From positions 204,001 to 268,000 of the forward strand of contig NZ_CP086112.1 of NCBI RefSeq assembly GCF_016806835.2: a DNA stretch of 64,000 nucleotides, given 5' to 3'. The DNA is from Skermanella rosea (GTDB lineage Bacteria > Pseudomonadota > Alphaproteobacteria > Azospirillales > Azospirillaceae). Made by a program: the position numbers and the translations under genes. Below, in pieces: positions 44,914 through 52,745 of the stretch. The notes below the pieces were generated by a model, which worked only from the letters and a program-made list of their open reading frames with translations, had not been told where the DNA came from and did no database searches. Positions within the stretch are counted from its first letter, which is position 1. Every line of letters begins with the position of its first letter.

Positions 44914-45341
44914 GATCTCCTCCCAATTACTTAAAGGTGAGGAGATAATACCGGGAATGAACCATTAGGCGAAATTGGTGGCCTTTGGCTACAGCACCAT
45001 AATGCCGGACATTCCGGCTCGCCGTGAGGCGTCATCAGCCCCTTCTCGAGCTGATCGAGGTAGAGCGGGCATAGCGCCACCCCGTGAGTGTGGCGGCCCA
45101 GCATATCGGTCAGCACCAGAAGGCGGGCGACGGTCTGCGCCTTCCCGCCTTCCATTCCGGCCGCCGCCAGCAGATCGCTGGTGAAGCGGGTGAGCGGCTC
45201 AACGGGATAACGAACTTCGGTCATCCTGGCGGTCTCCTTCTCGGGGTTCGTTGATGATTGGTGCGTGCCGGCGTGCTCATTCTAAGTCTTATGATGCTGG
45301 ATGGGGATGGCGCGTTCAGGCGCCGGAATCGAGTTGGACCT

Positions 45342-46230
45342 TCATCGTGTTTCCAGGATGCCGCTGTCTTCCCGGCGTGCCGCGGGCGCATGCGATGTGG
45401 AACTAGTCAAGAAACGACGGGGTCGTGACACCGGCATGACCAGGATGGAACGCAGCCCGGAACAGCCGCCGCTGAACGCGGTGGTCCCGTTGTCGGCGTT
45501 CTGGACGACTTCCCTAAGACCGCGCCGGATCAGCGCCTCGATCGCAGTGTCGGTTCTGGCGACCGCGGTGAAAACCTGGCGGGTTCCATGGGACGTCTCG
45601 ACGTTGCCGAAGCGGACTTCGAGATGGCGCTGATCGTCCTCACAGCTGGGAATGAACGTCGAGTCCAGGGTCAGGGTGATCGCCGCCGCTGGAGATGCCG
45701 GCTCGGTTGGGGCTGCGTCACGCAGCCGCTCGCCGACCATCAGGGTGCGCCGGCGCACGGTCTCGGAATGGATCCCGGCATCGACCGGCAGAAGATGTTC
45801 AAGCTGGCCGGCGGCGATCCGACAGGGCATGAGCGCCGATAGATGGGCCCGCAGCTGGTCGGGCTCGGGCGCCGAGCGGCATGGGACGGCCAATCGACAC
45901 CACCCTCCGCCCCGCCGCAGCCGGCGCAACGGAAGCGGGGCAACCGGAGCGTAACCTGGCCGAACGAGGTCGCAATCCGGTGGGGCCGGTAGTCCCTGAC
46001 TTGGCAGAGGGGGGCGCAGGTCCGGCACGCCGGCCGCCGGGCGGCATGGTCCGGCTCTGCGCCGCAACGACGGCCTGTTGAACCTGAGGCACGAGCTGCT
46101 TGCCACCTACAAGGCTCAGGTCAGGACCCGCGAGGTCACCCAGACCGCCGGCACGGACGATCTCCACCACGTCGACGCTGCGGCTCGCCCCATCGCCTCC
46201 GGTTACTACCAGGCGCAAAACCCACCCCAT
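45342..46230 (-). pseudogene. ISKra4-family transposase remnant
   Basis: The pieces are read in order on the minus strand but in different frames. An N-terminal MGWVLRLVVTGGDGASRSVD...GGKQLVPQVQQAVVAAQS is followed by a zinc-site-like MPRFRCAGCGG in a second frame. A third frame gives HLSALMPCRIAAGQLEHLLP...TLDSTFIPSCEDDQRHLEVR...AVARTDTAIEALIRR, ending around 45420. The order matches ISKra4 transposases; the catalytic C-terminal part is missing. At least two frameshifts and a 3' truncation make it non-functional. No terminal repeats were found. Confidence 0.7.
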
Positions 46231-46531
46231 CCTTGTTCTCCAGCCGCTGAAACGTACGACCGGTCATACCCTGTTCAGCCCAGCTCCCCCAATCTCGCCG
46301 GCAGTCCCGACCGTATGAGGCTTCACCGCGCTATCGTCCGCCGGCGCTTGTCCGCAGGTCACTGACTGGCGACAGATGGCTCCATCAGCATTCTCGGAGC
46401 CGGTGTTCAGTCATGCCCATTGCGGCCATCGAAACGTTGCGGAATGCTGCCAGTACCCGACAAGGATTGGCTCAGCATCCAGAGCATGCTGGTATCGTGT
46501 CACAGCGTCATCGGCAGGCAGGGAGGTCGTC
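46231..46531. other. Intergenic, nothing distinct
   Basis: This 301 bp region between the ISKra4 remnant and the Kelch-repeat gene holds only a ribosome site (GGGAGGTCGTC) right before 46532. Confidence 0.4.
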
Positions 46532-47653
46532 ATGGATCGCAGGACGTTCATCGGCGCAAGTATCGGCGCCTTCGCGCTTGGGGCTGTCCGGGGACAACCG
46601 TCCCAGGCGCAATCGGCTTTGCCGGAATTGCGACCCGCCGCGGACCCCTATGCTCGCCTCCAGGGTGGTACGCCGCACCATCTGACACCGGACCAGGAGG
46701 CACAGCGCGTTGTCGACAGCCCGGCTCCGGCTGGCCCGCCGGGCCGCTGGATCAGCCGCGCCGCGCTGCCGATCCCGCGCAGCGAAATGGCGTGGGCGGC
46801 TGTCACGGCGGAGCGGATGCATATCGTTGGCGGCTATGGGGAGGGTGCCGTCAATCGCGCCGATCACCATATCTACGACCCGGTGGCCGACCGCTGGTAT
46901 GAGGGGGCCGCGTTGCCGCGCGGTGCCAACCATGTCGCGGTCGCGGCTGACGCCGGCCATGTCTACGCGTTTGGCGGGTTCATCGAGCAGAACCGCCGAT
47001 CCGACACGAACGCCTACGTCTTCGACGTGGCCACCAACAGGTGGACCCCCCTTGCACCCCTGCCACGGCCGCGCGGGGCGGCGGCGGCCGTGGCGCTGAA
47101 TGGCTCAATTCATCTGATCGGCGGCGCATCCGAACCGGCCAGCGAACGGGCGAGCGTCGGCTGGCACGAAGTCTATGACCCGCGGACAGATCGCTGGTCG
47201 GCACGCAAGCCGCTGCCGGGTGCGCGCGATCACGTGGGGTGCGTCGCCCATGCCGGCGCGATCCACGTCATTGGTGGCCGTTTCAACACGTTCGAGTACA
47301 ACACCGAGCTTCACCATATCTACCTCCCGAACCGGGATACGTGGGAGACGCGGGCGCCGTTGCCGACGGCGCGGTCGGGACATGGCCTTGTCGTCTACCG
47401 CAACCGCCTCTTCGCCATGGGAGGCGAAGGCGGCATTCTCACCGGCGGGGTGCCGCGCCAGGCGAAGGTGTTCGGGCAGATGGAAAGCTATGATCCGGCC
47501 AGCGACACGTGGCAACATCATGCGCCTATGCCAACGCCACGTCACGCGGTCGGCGCCGTGACGATCGGCGACTGGATTTATGTGGCGGGTGGCGGCGCGG
47601 TCCTCGGGGGCTCCGTGCAGTCTGCCGTGCACGAAGCCTTCACCCTGGGGTGA
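46532..47653 (+). CDS. Exported Kelch-repeat protein
   Basis: The protein is 373 residues, starting at the ATG at 46532 after GGGAGGTCGTC. The N-terminus MDRRTFIGASIGAFALGAVR has a twin-arginine-like motif and a hydrophobic core, followed by a Gln-rich cleavage region. From about residue 75, five to six Kelch blades repeat (MHIVGGYG, VYAFGGFI, IHLIGGAS, IHVIGGRF, LFAMGGEG, IYVAGGGA), each followed by YDP..D.W. This makes a beta-propeller, presumably periplasmic. It is a single gene; binding partners are unknown. Similar proteins bind sugars or act as galactose-oxidase-like domains. Confidence 0.85.
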   Translation: MDRRTFIGASIGAFALGAVRGQPSQAQSALPELRPAADPYARLQGGTPHHLTPDQEAQRVVDSPAPAGPPGRWISRAALPIPRSEMAWAAVTAERMHIVGGYGEGAVNRADHHIYDPVADRWYEGAALPRGANHVAVAADAGHVYAFGGFIEQNRRSDTNAYVFDVATNRWTPLAPLPRPRGAAAAVALNGSIHLIGGASEPASERASVGWHEVYDPRTDRWSARKPLPGARDHVGCVAHAGAIHVIGGRFNTFEYNTELHHIYLPNRDTWETRAPLPTARSGHGLVVYRNRLFAMGGEGGILTGGVPRQAKVFGQMESYDPASDTWQHHAPMPTPRHAVGAVTIGDWIYVAGGGAVLGGSVQSAVHEAFTLG

Positions 47654-47865
47654 TGCTGTACTATGGCCCTGCTCATCCACCTGTCGATCTGACAACGAGA
47701 GAAACCGGATCGCTAAATCCCGTTCTGATGTGCCCTGAACGACTGCTCCTGGTGTAAAGATAACTCCAACGAAAGGGGCGGCTTCTGATCCAGAGCAATC
47801 CAACGCCGCCGTCGGCGGGGGTGCGATATCGAGGTTCGGAATGCGGAGAGAATGGAAGTTCATCT

Positions 47866-48435
47866 TCACTTTGCGGACAGACGCCGCCTCCGCCCGGATT
47901 TCGCCCAGTCATCACGGGCCAGAGCCCATTCGACCTCTTGCCACCCTCGCTTCACCATCCATTCCGGTCCGGCCCGACGGGCGGAGATGTCGGCGCCGAA
48001 CCAGCGGGCGAGCTTCTCCACTCGCGTGTTGCCGCTGGCCGTATTGCCGACGATCAGATGCAGATCGAGATCGTGAAAGCCATGCTCAACCAGGGCGCTC
48101 ATCACCTCGATCGCCAGGCGGTAGCGTCCCCAATCATCCGGGGTCAACTCGACCCCGAGCGTGGCCGTACCGCCATGTTTTCCCGCTTTGCGGAGGCCAG
48201 CGCAGCCACACAGCCGCCCTGTTCCCCGTTCGAAGATCCCCGCCTGAAAGTTCTGGCGCGGCACTTCCCGCTGCCAGGTGATGAAGAGGTCGAAAAGGTC
48301 CTGTGCTCTTTGTTCATCGGCTTGGCCAATGTCGTAGAGACGACGGTAGCGCGGATCGATCTGGTACGAGATGAACGCCGCACGATCCGTCTCCAGAAAA
48401 TCGCGTAAGATGAACCGGGAGGTGTGGATGAGCAT
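47866..48435 (-). CDS. GNAT-family N-acetyltransferase (RimJ-like)
   Basis: The protein is 189 residues from the ATG at 48435 (MLIHTSRFILRDF); a longer version from 48471 would add 12 residues. The opening TxRLxLRxF-like segment and the acetyl-CoA binding stretch (ELTPDDWGRYRLAIEVMSALVEHGF, then NTASGNTRVEKLARWFGA) are those of RimJ/RimL-type GNATs. It probably acetylates a protein N-terminus or a small molecule. Single gene; no operon partners on the same strand. Confidence 0.85.
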   Translation of the reverse strand: MLIHTSRFILRDFLETDRAAFISYQIDPRYRRLYDIGQADEQRAQDLFDLFITWQREVPRQNFQAGIFERGTGRLCGCAGLRKAGKHGGTATLGVELTPDDWGRYRLAIEVMSALVEHGFHDLDLHLIVGNTASGNTRVEKLARWFGADISARRAGPEWMVKRGWQEVEWALARDDWAKSGRRRRLSAK

Positions 48436-48619
48436 GGCTGTGGATAGCACGATCCGCACGCTCGCCGCCAACGGACTTCCGGCACGGCAGAGCTCCCTTC
48501 GTCTGCCAAGGTGTACGTGAAAGGTCGCTTCTGGCGAAAATCGGCTGTCTCTCCCGACGCCTAGCGCATGACCTGAATGGTCGGCTCTGGCACGGGCAGA
48601 TGCTGGGCTCGATTTCGGG

Positions 48620-48925
48620 ATGGTGTTACGCTACGTTCGGGCTCATGGGCACCTTGCGAAGCTTGATGGTATGCCGGCCCTGACCCGACGAGAGCAGGAC
48701 CTGCTGCGGCGCAACCGACAGTTCTATCTCGATCTGGTCGAGGGGCGGCGGTTGCCCGAGACCGACGCCCAGCGGCGTTTCCTGGAGGTCGCCGCAGGAC
48801 GCCTGCCGCCGGTGACGGAACACGAGCGCCTGTGGGTGCGATGGCGGCGGATGATCCGGGATAGGAATGTCCGGGCGCTCATGCGGCGGATAGGACCGAA
48901 CGAGCCTTCAGGCCGCCGGTTGTGA
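48620..48925 (+). CDS. DUF413 (MaoP-like) small protein
   Basis: The protein is 101 residues; an ATG at 48671 (MPALTRREQDLL) is a shorter option. The core (ALTRREQDLLRRNRQFYLDL, then LPETDAQRRFLEVAAGRLPP and TEHERLWVRWRRM) follows the DUF413 pattern: a Glu/Leu-rich helix, a 'G..LPxT..xRFLxV..G' turn and an EHE/WxR end. E. coli MaoP of this family takes part in macrodomain organisation; the role here is only inferred. It is very short and basic, with no signal peptide. Confidence 0.65.
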   Translation: MVLRYVRAHGHLAKLDGMPALTRREQDLLRRNRQFYLDLVEGRRLPETDAQRRFLEVAAGRLPPVTEHERLWVRWRRMIRDRNVRALMRRIGPNEPSGRRL

Positions 48926-48980
48926 GTTCGAGCGCATCCAACAGCTGGAACCCCGGGGAAGATCACGGCAGCGAGGGCTC

Positions 48981-49022
48981 GGCACATGCGATTGCCCGGC
49001 ACATGCGATTGCCCGGCACATG
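48981..49022 (+). repeat. 17-bp tandem repeat, 2.5 copies
   Basis: The unit GGCACATGCGATTGCCC occurs exactly twice (48981-48997, 48998-49014) followed by GGCACATG. It is intergenic, between DUF413 and the VOC gene. Confidence 0.85.
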
Positions 49023-49163
49023 GCGGTTGGCGGTATCCGGCCGATTTGCGTCATTGCATAAGAGGCGTAACGGCGGCAGGCTGTCGGTAAGGCATGTGCC
49101 CGGGATTCTACATTGATCGTTCGCTGACGGATGTAGGATTGTCCCTGCCGCAGGAGGAGCAGC

Positions 49164-49586
49164 ATGCAGGCTCGCATGACCGTGTTGACGATCGGCGTGG
49201 ATGACATGGAGAGGTCGGTCCGCTTCTACCGCGATGGACTGGGCTTTCCGACGATGGGAATAACGGGAGAACAGTACGAGCACGGCGCCGTGGCCTTCTT
49301 CGACCTCCAAGCCGGCCTCAAGCTCGCCGTCTGGCCCCGCGACAGCCTTGCCAATGACACAGGTCTCGCGAAATCCCAGCCTAGCCCGACGGAGTTCTCA
49401 ATCGGGCACAACGTATCCAGCGAGGGTGAGGTCGATGAGGTTATGCGAAGGGCCGAACAGGCGGGCGCCCGGATCGTAAAGCCGGCGCGCAGGACGTTCT
49501 GGGGCGGCTACGCCGGTTACTTCCAGGATCCTGACCAGCACCTGTGGGAAATAGCCTTCAACCCCGACCTTATTCCCGACGACTAG
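49164..49586 (+). CDS. VOC-superfamily protein (glyoxalase-like)
   Basis: The protein is 140 residues with paired beta-alpha-beta-beta-beta modules. It has MTVLTIGVDDMERSVRFYRD near the N-terminus, a second-half VMRRAEQAGARIVKPARRTF, and GGYAGYFQDPDQHLWEIAFN near the C-terminus, including a conserved metal-site Glu (WEIAFN). It may bind or modify a small molecule or confer antibiotic resistance; the substrate is unknown. The stop codon TAG is formed by the TA target duplicate plus the first G of the IS630 element; the uninterrupted sequence would also give TAG. Confidence 0.85.
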   Translation: MQARMTVLTIGVDDMERSVRFYRDGLGFPTMGITGEQYEHGAVAFFDLQAGLKLAVWPRDSLANDTGLAKSQPSPTEFSIGHNVSSEGEVDEVMRRAEQAGARIVKPARRTFWGGYAGYFQDPDQHLWEIAFNPDLIPDD

Positions 49587-49613
49587 TGGCTCGGCACAGT
49601 GGTTTTGATGAGT

Positions 49614-50747
49614 TCAGGCGGCTTGCTTGAGGGAGGGCTCCGGATCGGGATAGGCATGGCCCATCTTCTCACGCGCCCGCTCGGTGGTGAACATCCAGGT
49701 AATGCGGGCGCCCTCGGCGTTGCGCCGGCGCTGCCAGGCTGCCACCTCGGCCTCGAGGCGCTCGCGCTCGGCGATGCGGCGGTCCAGGCACTGGGAGCGC
49801 AGCACGCCGATCTCGATCTCGACCATGTTCAGCCAACTCGCGTGCTTGGGCACGAAGTGGAAGTCCAGCCGGCGCAGCACCCGGCGCGCCTCGCACGCCG
49901 GGAACGCCTCGTAGAGCGCCCCGGCCGAATGGGTTGACAAATTGTCCAGCACCACGCGGATCCGCTCGGCCTCGGGGTAGTGGACGTCGACCAGGTCGCG
50001 CATGCACGCGGCGAAGTCGCGCCCCGTGCGCCGGTCGGTGACCTTGACCGCGCGCCAGGGGCGGTGCGCGTCGAGGAACACGAACAGGTTGGCGGTGCCG
50101 TTGCGCCGGTACTCATAATCGAACCGCTCCGGCTGCCCCGGCGCGGCCGGGACCGGCTCGCGCGCCTCGCCGATCAGCTGGGTCGGGCTCTCGTCGAAGC
50201 ACACCACCGGGCGCGCCGGGTCGGGCGCCTCGGCGTAGAGGTCGAGCACGTCCTCCATGCGCGCGACGTACTCGGCGTCGACGCGCGGGATGCACCACAT
50301 GTCCCGGCGCCACGGCTTCAGGTCGTTCTCGGCCAGCCGCCGCCGGACCGTCTCGCCGGACACGGCGTCGTGCCCGGTCAACGCGACCAGCGCTCCCGCC
50401 AGCAGGTCGAGCGTCCAGCGCGCCCGGCCCTCGGGCGGCTCGGAACAGGCGGTCGCCACCAGCAGGGCCTCCTCCTTGCCCGACAGCTTGCGCGGCGCCC
50501 CCGGCCTCGGCCGTTCGCCCAGCGCGGCGTCCAGGTTGCCCGCGACGAAGCGGCGCCGGGTCCGGTGCACCGTGGCCGTGCCGACCGCCAGGGTGGCGGC
50601 GATCGCCTCGTCACCGTGGCCCGCGTCGGCCGCCAGCAGGATCTGCGCCCGCTTGACCTTGCGCACGGCTTGCCGACCCCCGCTGACCAGGGCCTGCAGC
50701 TCGGTCCGCTCGGCTTCGCTCAGATCCACGCGGTAGCGTACAGTCAT
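49614..50747 (-). CDS. IS630-family transposase
   Basis: The protein is 377 residues from the ATG at 50747 after GGAGG. The N-terminal helix-turn-helix (DEAIAATLAVGTATVHRTRR) is followed by a DDE core: VVCFDESPTQL carries the first Asp, RIRVVLDNLSTHSAG the second and HASWLNMVEIEIGVLRSQ the Glu. The mariner-like LDNLSTH signature is complete. Intact frame, inside the element. The adjacent small plus-strand gene at 50783 is divergent with a 35-bp gap. Confidence 0.95.
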   Translation of the reverse strand: MTVRYRVDLSEAERTELQALVSGGRQAVRKVKRAQILLAADAGHGDEAIAATLAVGTATVHRTRRRFVAGNLDAALGERPRPGAPRKLSGKEEALLVATACSEPPEGRARWTLDLLAGALVALTGHDAVSGETVRRRLAENDLKPWRRDMWCIPRVDAEYVARMEDVLDLYAEAPDPARPVVCFDESPTQLIGEAREPVPAAPGQPERFDYEYRRNGTANLFVFLDAHRPWRAVKVTDRRTGRDFAACMRDLVDVHYPEAERIRVVLDNLSTHSAGALYEAFPACEARRVLRRLDFHFVPKHASWLNMVEIEIGVLRSQCLDRRIAERERLEAEVAAWQRRRNAEGARITWMFTTERAREKMGHAYPDPEPSLKQAA

Positions 50748-50782
50748 CGGGCCTCCTCGACGCTCAAAGCCCCGACAACCCG

Positions 50783-51070
50783 ATGGCCGCCGCGATGTCA
50801 CAGCCCCACCCGGAACCGAATTTCACGCCCAAGCAAGGGCAGTATTTGGCGTTCATCCACGCCTACACCTGCATCAATGCCCGACCGCCCGCCGAGGCCG
50901 ACCTGCAGCGCTTCTTCGGCGTCACCCCGCCCACCATCCACCAGATGGTCCTCGCCCTCGAACGCACCGGCCTCATCCAGCGCACCCCCGGTGCCGCCCG
51001 CAGCATCAGGCTGCTCGTGCCACCGGAGAGCCTGCCGGTCCTTCAAAGGCCCGAAGCCAGCTCATCATAA
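50783..51070 (+). CDS. IS630-linked winged-helix/LexA-like DNA-binding protein
   Basis: The protein is 95 residues (ATG 50783, or 50795). The core (FTPKQGQYLAFIHAYTCINA, then PPAEADLQRFFGVTPPTIHQ and MVLALERTGLIQRTPGAARS) is a LexA-type winged helix: the 'RxPxxxEI' region is replaced by RPPAEADLQ. No protease domain is present. It sits inside the IS630 borders, divergent from the transposase, so it may regulate transposition. The pairing is seen in several IS630 elements by memory; function unproven. Confidence 0.75.
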   Translation: MAAAMSQPHPEPNFTPKQGQYLAFIHAYTCINARPPAEADLQRFFGVTPPTIHQMVLALERTGLIQRTPGAARSIRLLVPPESLPVLQRPEASSS

Positions 51071-51115
51071 TCACTGTGCCGAGCCACTAGCCTATGCGGG
51101 AGCTCGCTGATCGCC

Positions 51116-52294
51116 ATGAACAAGCGGCTTTTATTGTGGAGCGGTTTGGGTGCCGCCACACTTCCCGTGATGATCGGCGCGGCTTGGATACTCTCGCTGC
51201 CGCCGGCGCCGCCTGCCGGAGCCGCACCGCCGATCGCGCAGGAAGAGGCCGATGCCACGATCGCGGCCCTGAAGCCGCCGAAGCGCCAGCGCCCGCGCCC
51301 GCGCCCGCTTATCGCGATCATCGGCGCTAATGAGGGCACTGAAACCACCGATTACCTCATGCCCTACGGCATCCTTCGGCGTGCCGACGTCGCCGATGTC
51401 TCGGTGCTCGGAACGAAGACGGGACTGGTAACGCTTTATCCCGCACTCGCGGTCGAGCCGCAGGCGACGGTTGCGGACTTCGATGCTCGGCATCCGGAAG
51501 GCGCCGATTACGTCATCGTCCCCGCCATGCGCCGCGACGACGACCCGGTGGTGCTGCACTGGATCAGGAGGCAGGCAACCAAGGGCGCGATCATCGTTGG
51601 CGTCTGTGCCGGAGCCAAGGTCGTCGCCAGTGCCGGGCTCCTCGACGGCAAGCGGGCGACGACCCACTGGTATTATCTTGAGGAACTGCGACACAAGCAT
51701 CCCACGATCCAGTATGTCGCGGACAGGCGGCTGGTGGTTGACCGGGGCGTTGCGACGACAACGGGCATTACCGCGTCCATGCCTATGTCGCTCACCCTGA
51801 TCGAGGCCATTGCCGGCCGAGACAAGGCCGAGGCGATCGCCCGGGATCTCGGCGTTAGGGACTGGAGCGCACGGCACGACAGCGATGCGTTCCAGTTCAC
51901 GCGTCCATTCGCTTTGACGGCGATCGGCAACACCATCGCTTTCTGGAATTGGGAGAGGCTCGGCATAGAGCTTCGCCCAGGCCTCGACGAAGTGTCGCTC
52001 GCCCTCGTTGCGGATGCCTGGTCGCGAACCTATCGGTCACGTGCGGTGACGTTCGCCGACACCTCCAGTGCGATCGAGACCCGCAACGGCATCCGTATTT
52101 TCCCCGATCGGATTGCGACGAGTTGGCCTGCCGGGCAGCTGCTTCCGACGATCGGGGACCACTTGCCGGCACACGTCTTGGACCAGATCCCTCACGCGAT
52201 CATGGCCCGTTACGGAAGGGATACAGCCAATCTGGTCGCCATGCAGCTCGAATACCAGGAACAGCGGGTGCTGAGGAGGTTCGAGGACAGGTGA
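51116..52294 (+). CDS. Membrane-anchored DJ-1/PfpI-family protein
   Basis: The protein is 392 residues. A single N-terminal hydrophobic helix (LLLWSGLGAATLPVMIGAAW) is followed by a proline-rich linker and then a DJ-1/PfpI domain (about 64-230). The nucleophile elbow GVCAGAKVVASAG puts Cys164 at the expected place, with Glu73 in IIGANEGTET. The last 160 residues (FALTAIGNTIAFWNWERLGI...) form a second, unrecognised domain. GATase-like transcription regulators of this type lack the membrane helix, so this could be a periplasmic or cytoplasmic-face sensor. It lies just right of the IS630 element. Confidence 0.8.
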   Translation: MNKRLLLWSGLGAATLPVMIGAAWILSLPPAPPAGAAPPIAQEEADATIAALKPPKRQRPRPRPLIAIIGANEGTETTDYLMPYGILRRADVADVSVLGTKTGLVTLYPALAVEPQATVADFDARHPEGADYVIVPAMRRDDDPVVLHWIRRQATKGAIIVGVCAGAKVVASAGLLDGKRATTHWYYLEELRHKHPTIQYVADRRLVVDRGVATTTGITASMPMSLTLIEAIAGRDKAEAIARDLGVRDWSARHDSDAFQFTRPFALTAIGNTIAFWNWERLGIELRPGLDEVSLALVADAWSRTYRSRAVTFADTSSAIETRNGIRIFPDRIATSWPAGQLLPTIGDHLPAHVLDQIPHAIMARYGRDTANLVAMQLEYQEQRVLRRFEDR

Positions 52295-52346
52295 TGGCGG
52301 ACGAAGCAACCGGCAGCCTTGGCCTCTCGGATCGTTGCGCCGAATG

Positions 52347-52706
52347 TCAGACTAACCGCGTGAAGCCGTCCGCACTCCAGCGTTCGCTACCCACCCCATG
52401 ATGCACAAAGAAGAGGCCGTCGGGGTCATACTTGTCCTTCGCGGCAAGCAGTCTTGCGTAGTTCGATCCCCAGAAGGATTGCCGCCACGCCTCGTCGAAG
52501 AAGTCGCTCTCCGACACGTATGAACCGACCTCCGGGAGCACCCGGCGCACTTCGTTCATGGCCCTGTCAATGGCTGCCGCACCCCTGTTCGCCGTCAAGC
52601 GCGACAAATCCTCATCTCCCACCCAACAATCCAAGGATGCCGTCACGAGACCAGCTTGGCCTCTTGGCTGCAGGCAAACGCCGCCGGCAACCCTGCCGGC
52701 TTCCAA
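52347..52706 (-). pseudogene. FAD-linked oxidase C-terminal fragment (BBE domain)
   Basis: Only the C-terminus remains, about 90 residues: AMNEVRRVLPEVGSYVSESD, FWGSNYARLLAAKDKYDPDG and LFFVHHGVGSERWSADGF. This is the berberine-bridge-enzyme end of FAD-linked oxidases. The FAD-binding domain normally upstream (right side) is missing; the first 30 residues do not look homologous. Fragment left by deletion. Confidence 0.65.
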
Positions 52707-52745
52707 GGGCCTTGGAGCGCCGTTACGTATGGAGCCGGATCCTGC

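Larger units (their letters stand above)
43320..45007 (+). mobile_element. IS1595-family element with passenger gene
   Basis: This 1688-bp element has perfect 31-bp terminal inverted repeats, 43320-43350 and 44977-45007, both starting CGGCATTATGGTGCTGTAGC inward. The 8-bp target duplication GACATTCC is at 43312-43319 and 45008-45015, as expected for IS1595. It contains a transposase (+) and an unrelated convergent gene (-). Confidence 0.92.
42470..45224 (-). pseudogene. Ldh-family dehydrogenase, interrupted by IS1595-family element
   Basis: The N-terminal part (45008-45224: MTEVRYPVEPLTRFTSDLLA...THGVALCPLYLDQLEKGL) and the C-terminal part (42470-43319: VWDGNYLPGLWLVQQALDIA...MRRSHHIACLATLVKQATDR...GGLEYGHKGFGLALMVEAL) belong to one malate/L-lactate/ureidoglycolate-type NAD(P) dehydrogenase. 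Removing 43320-45007 and one GACATTCC copy rejoins the frame as GEPECLRDNGAVMVW. The gene ends 65 bp before the dctP start, so both were one operon in which the dehydrogenase would act on the TRAP-imported acid. It is inactivated now. Confidence 0.9.
49586..51087 (-). mobile_element. IS630-family insertion sequence
   Basis: This 1502-bp element has inverted ends GTGGCTCGGCACAGTG (49586-49601) and CACTGTGCCGAGCCAC (51072-51087), with a TA duplication at 49584-49585 and 51088-51089, as expected for IS630/mariner. It carries an intact transposase (-) and a small helix-turn-helix gene (+). The insertion left the VOC gene's coding capacity unchanged. Confidence 0.92.

Noticed and set aside
48981-49022. 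CRISPR array
   Set aside because: Two and a half direct repeats of 17 bp without spacers; no array-like spacing and no cas genes in the window.
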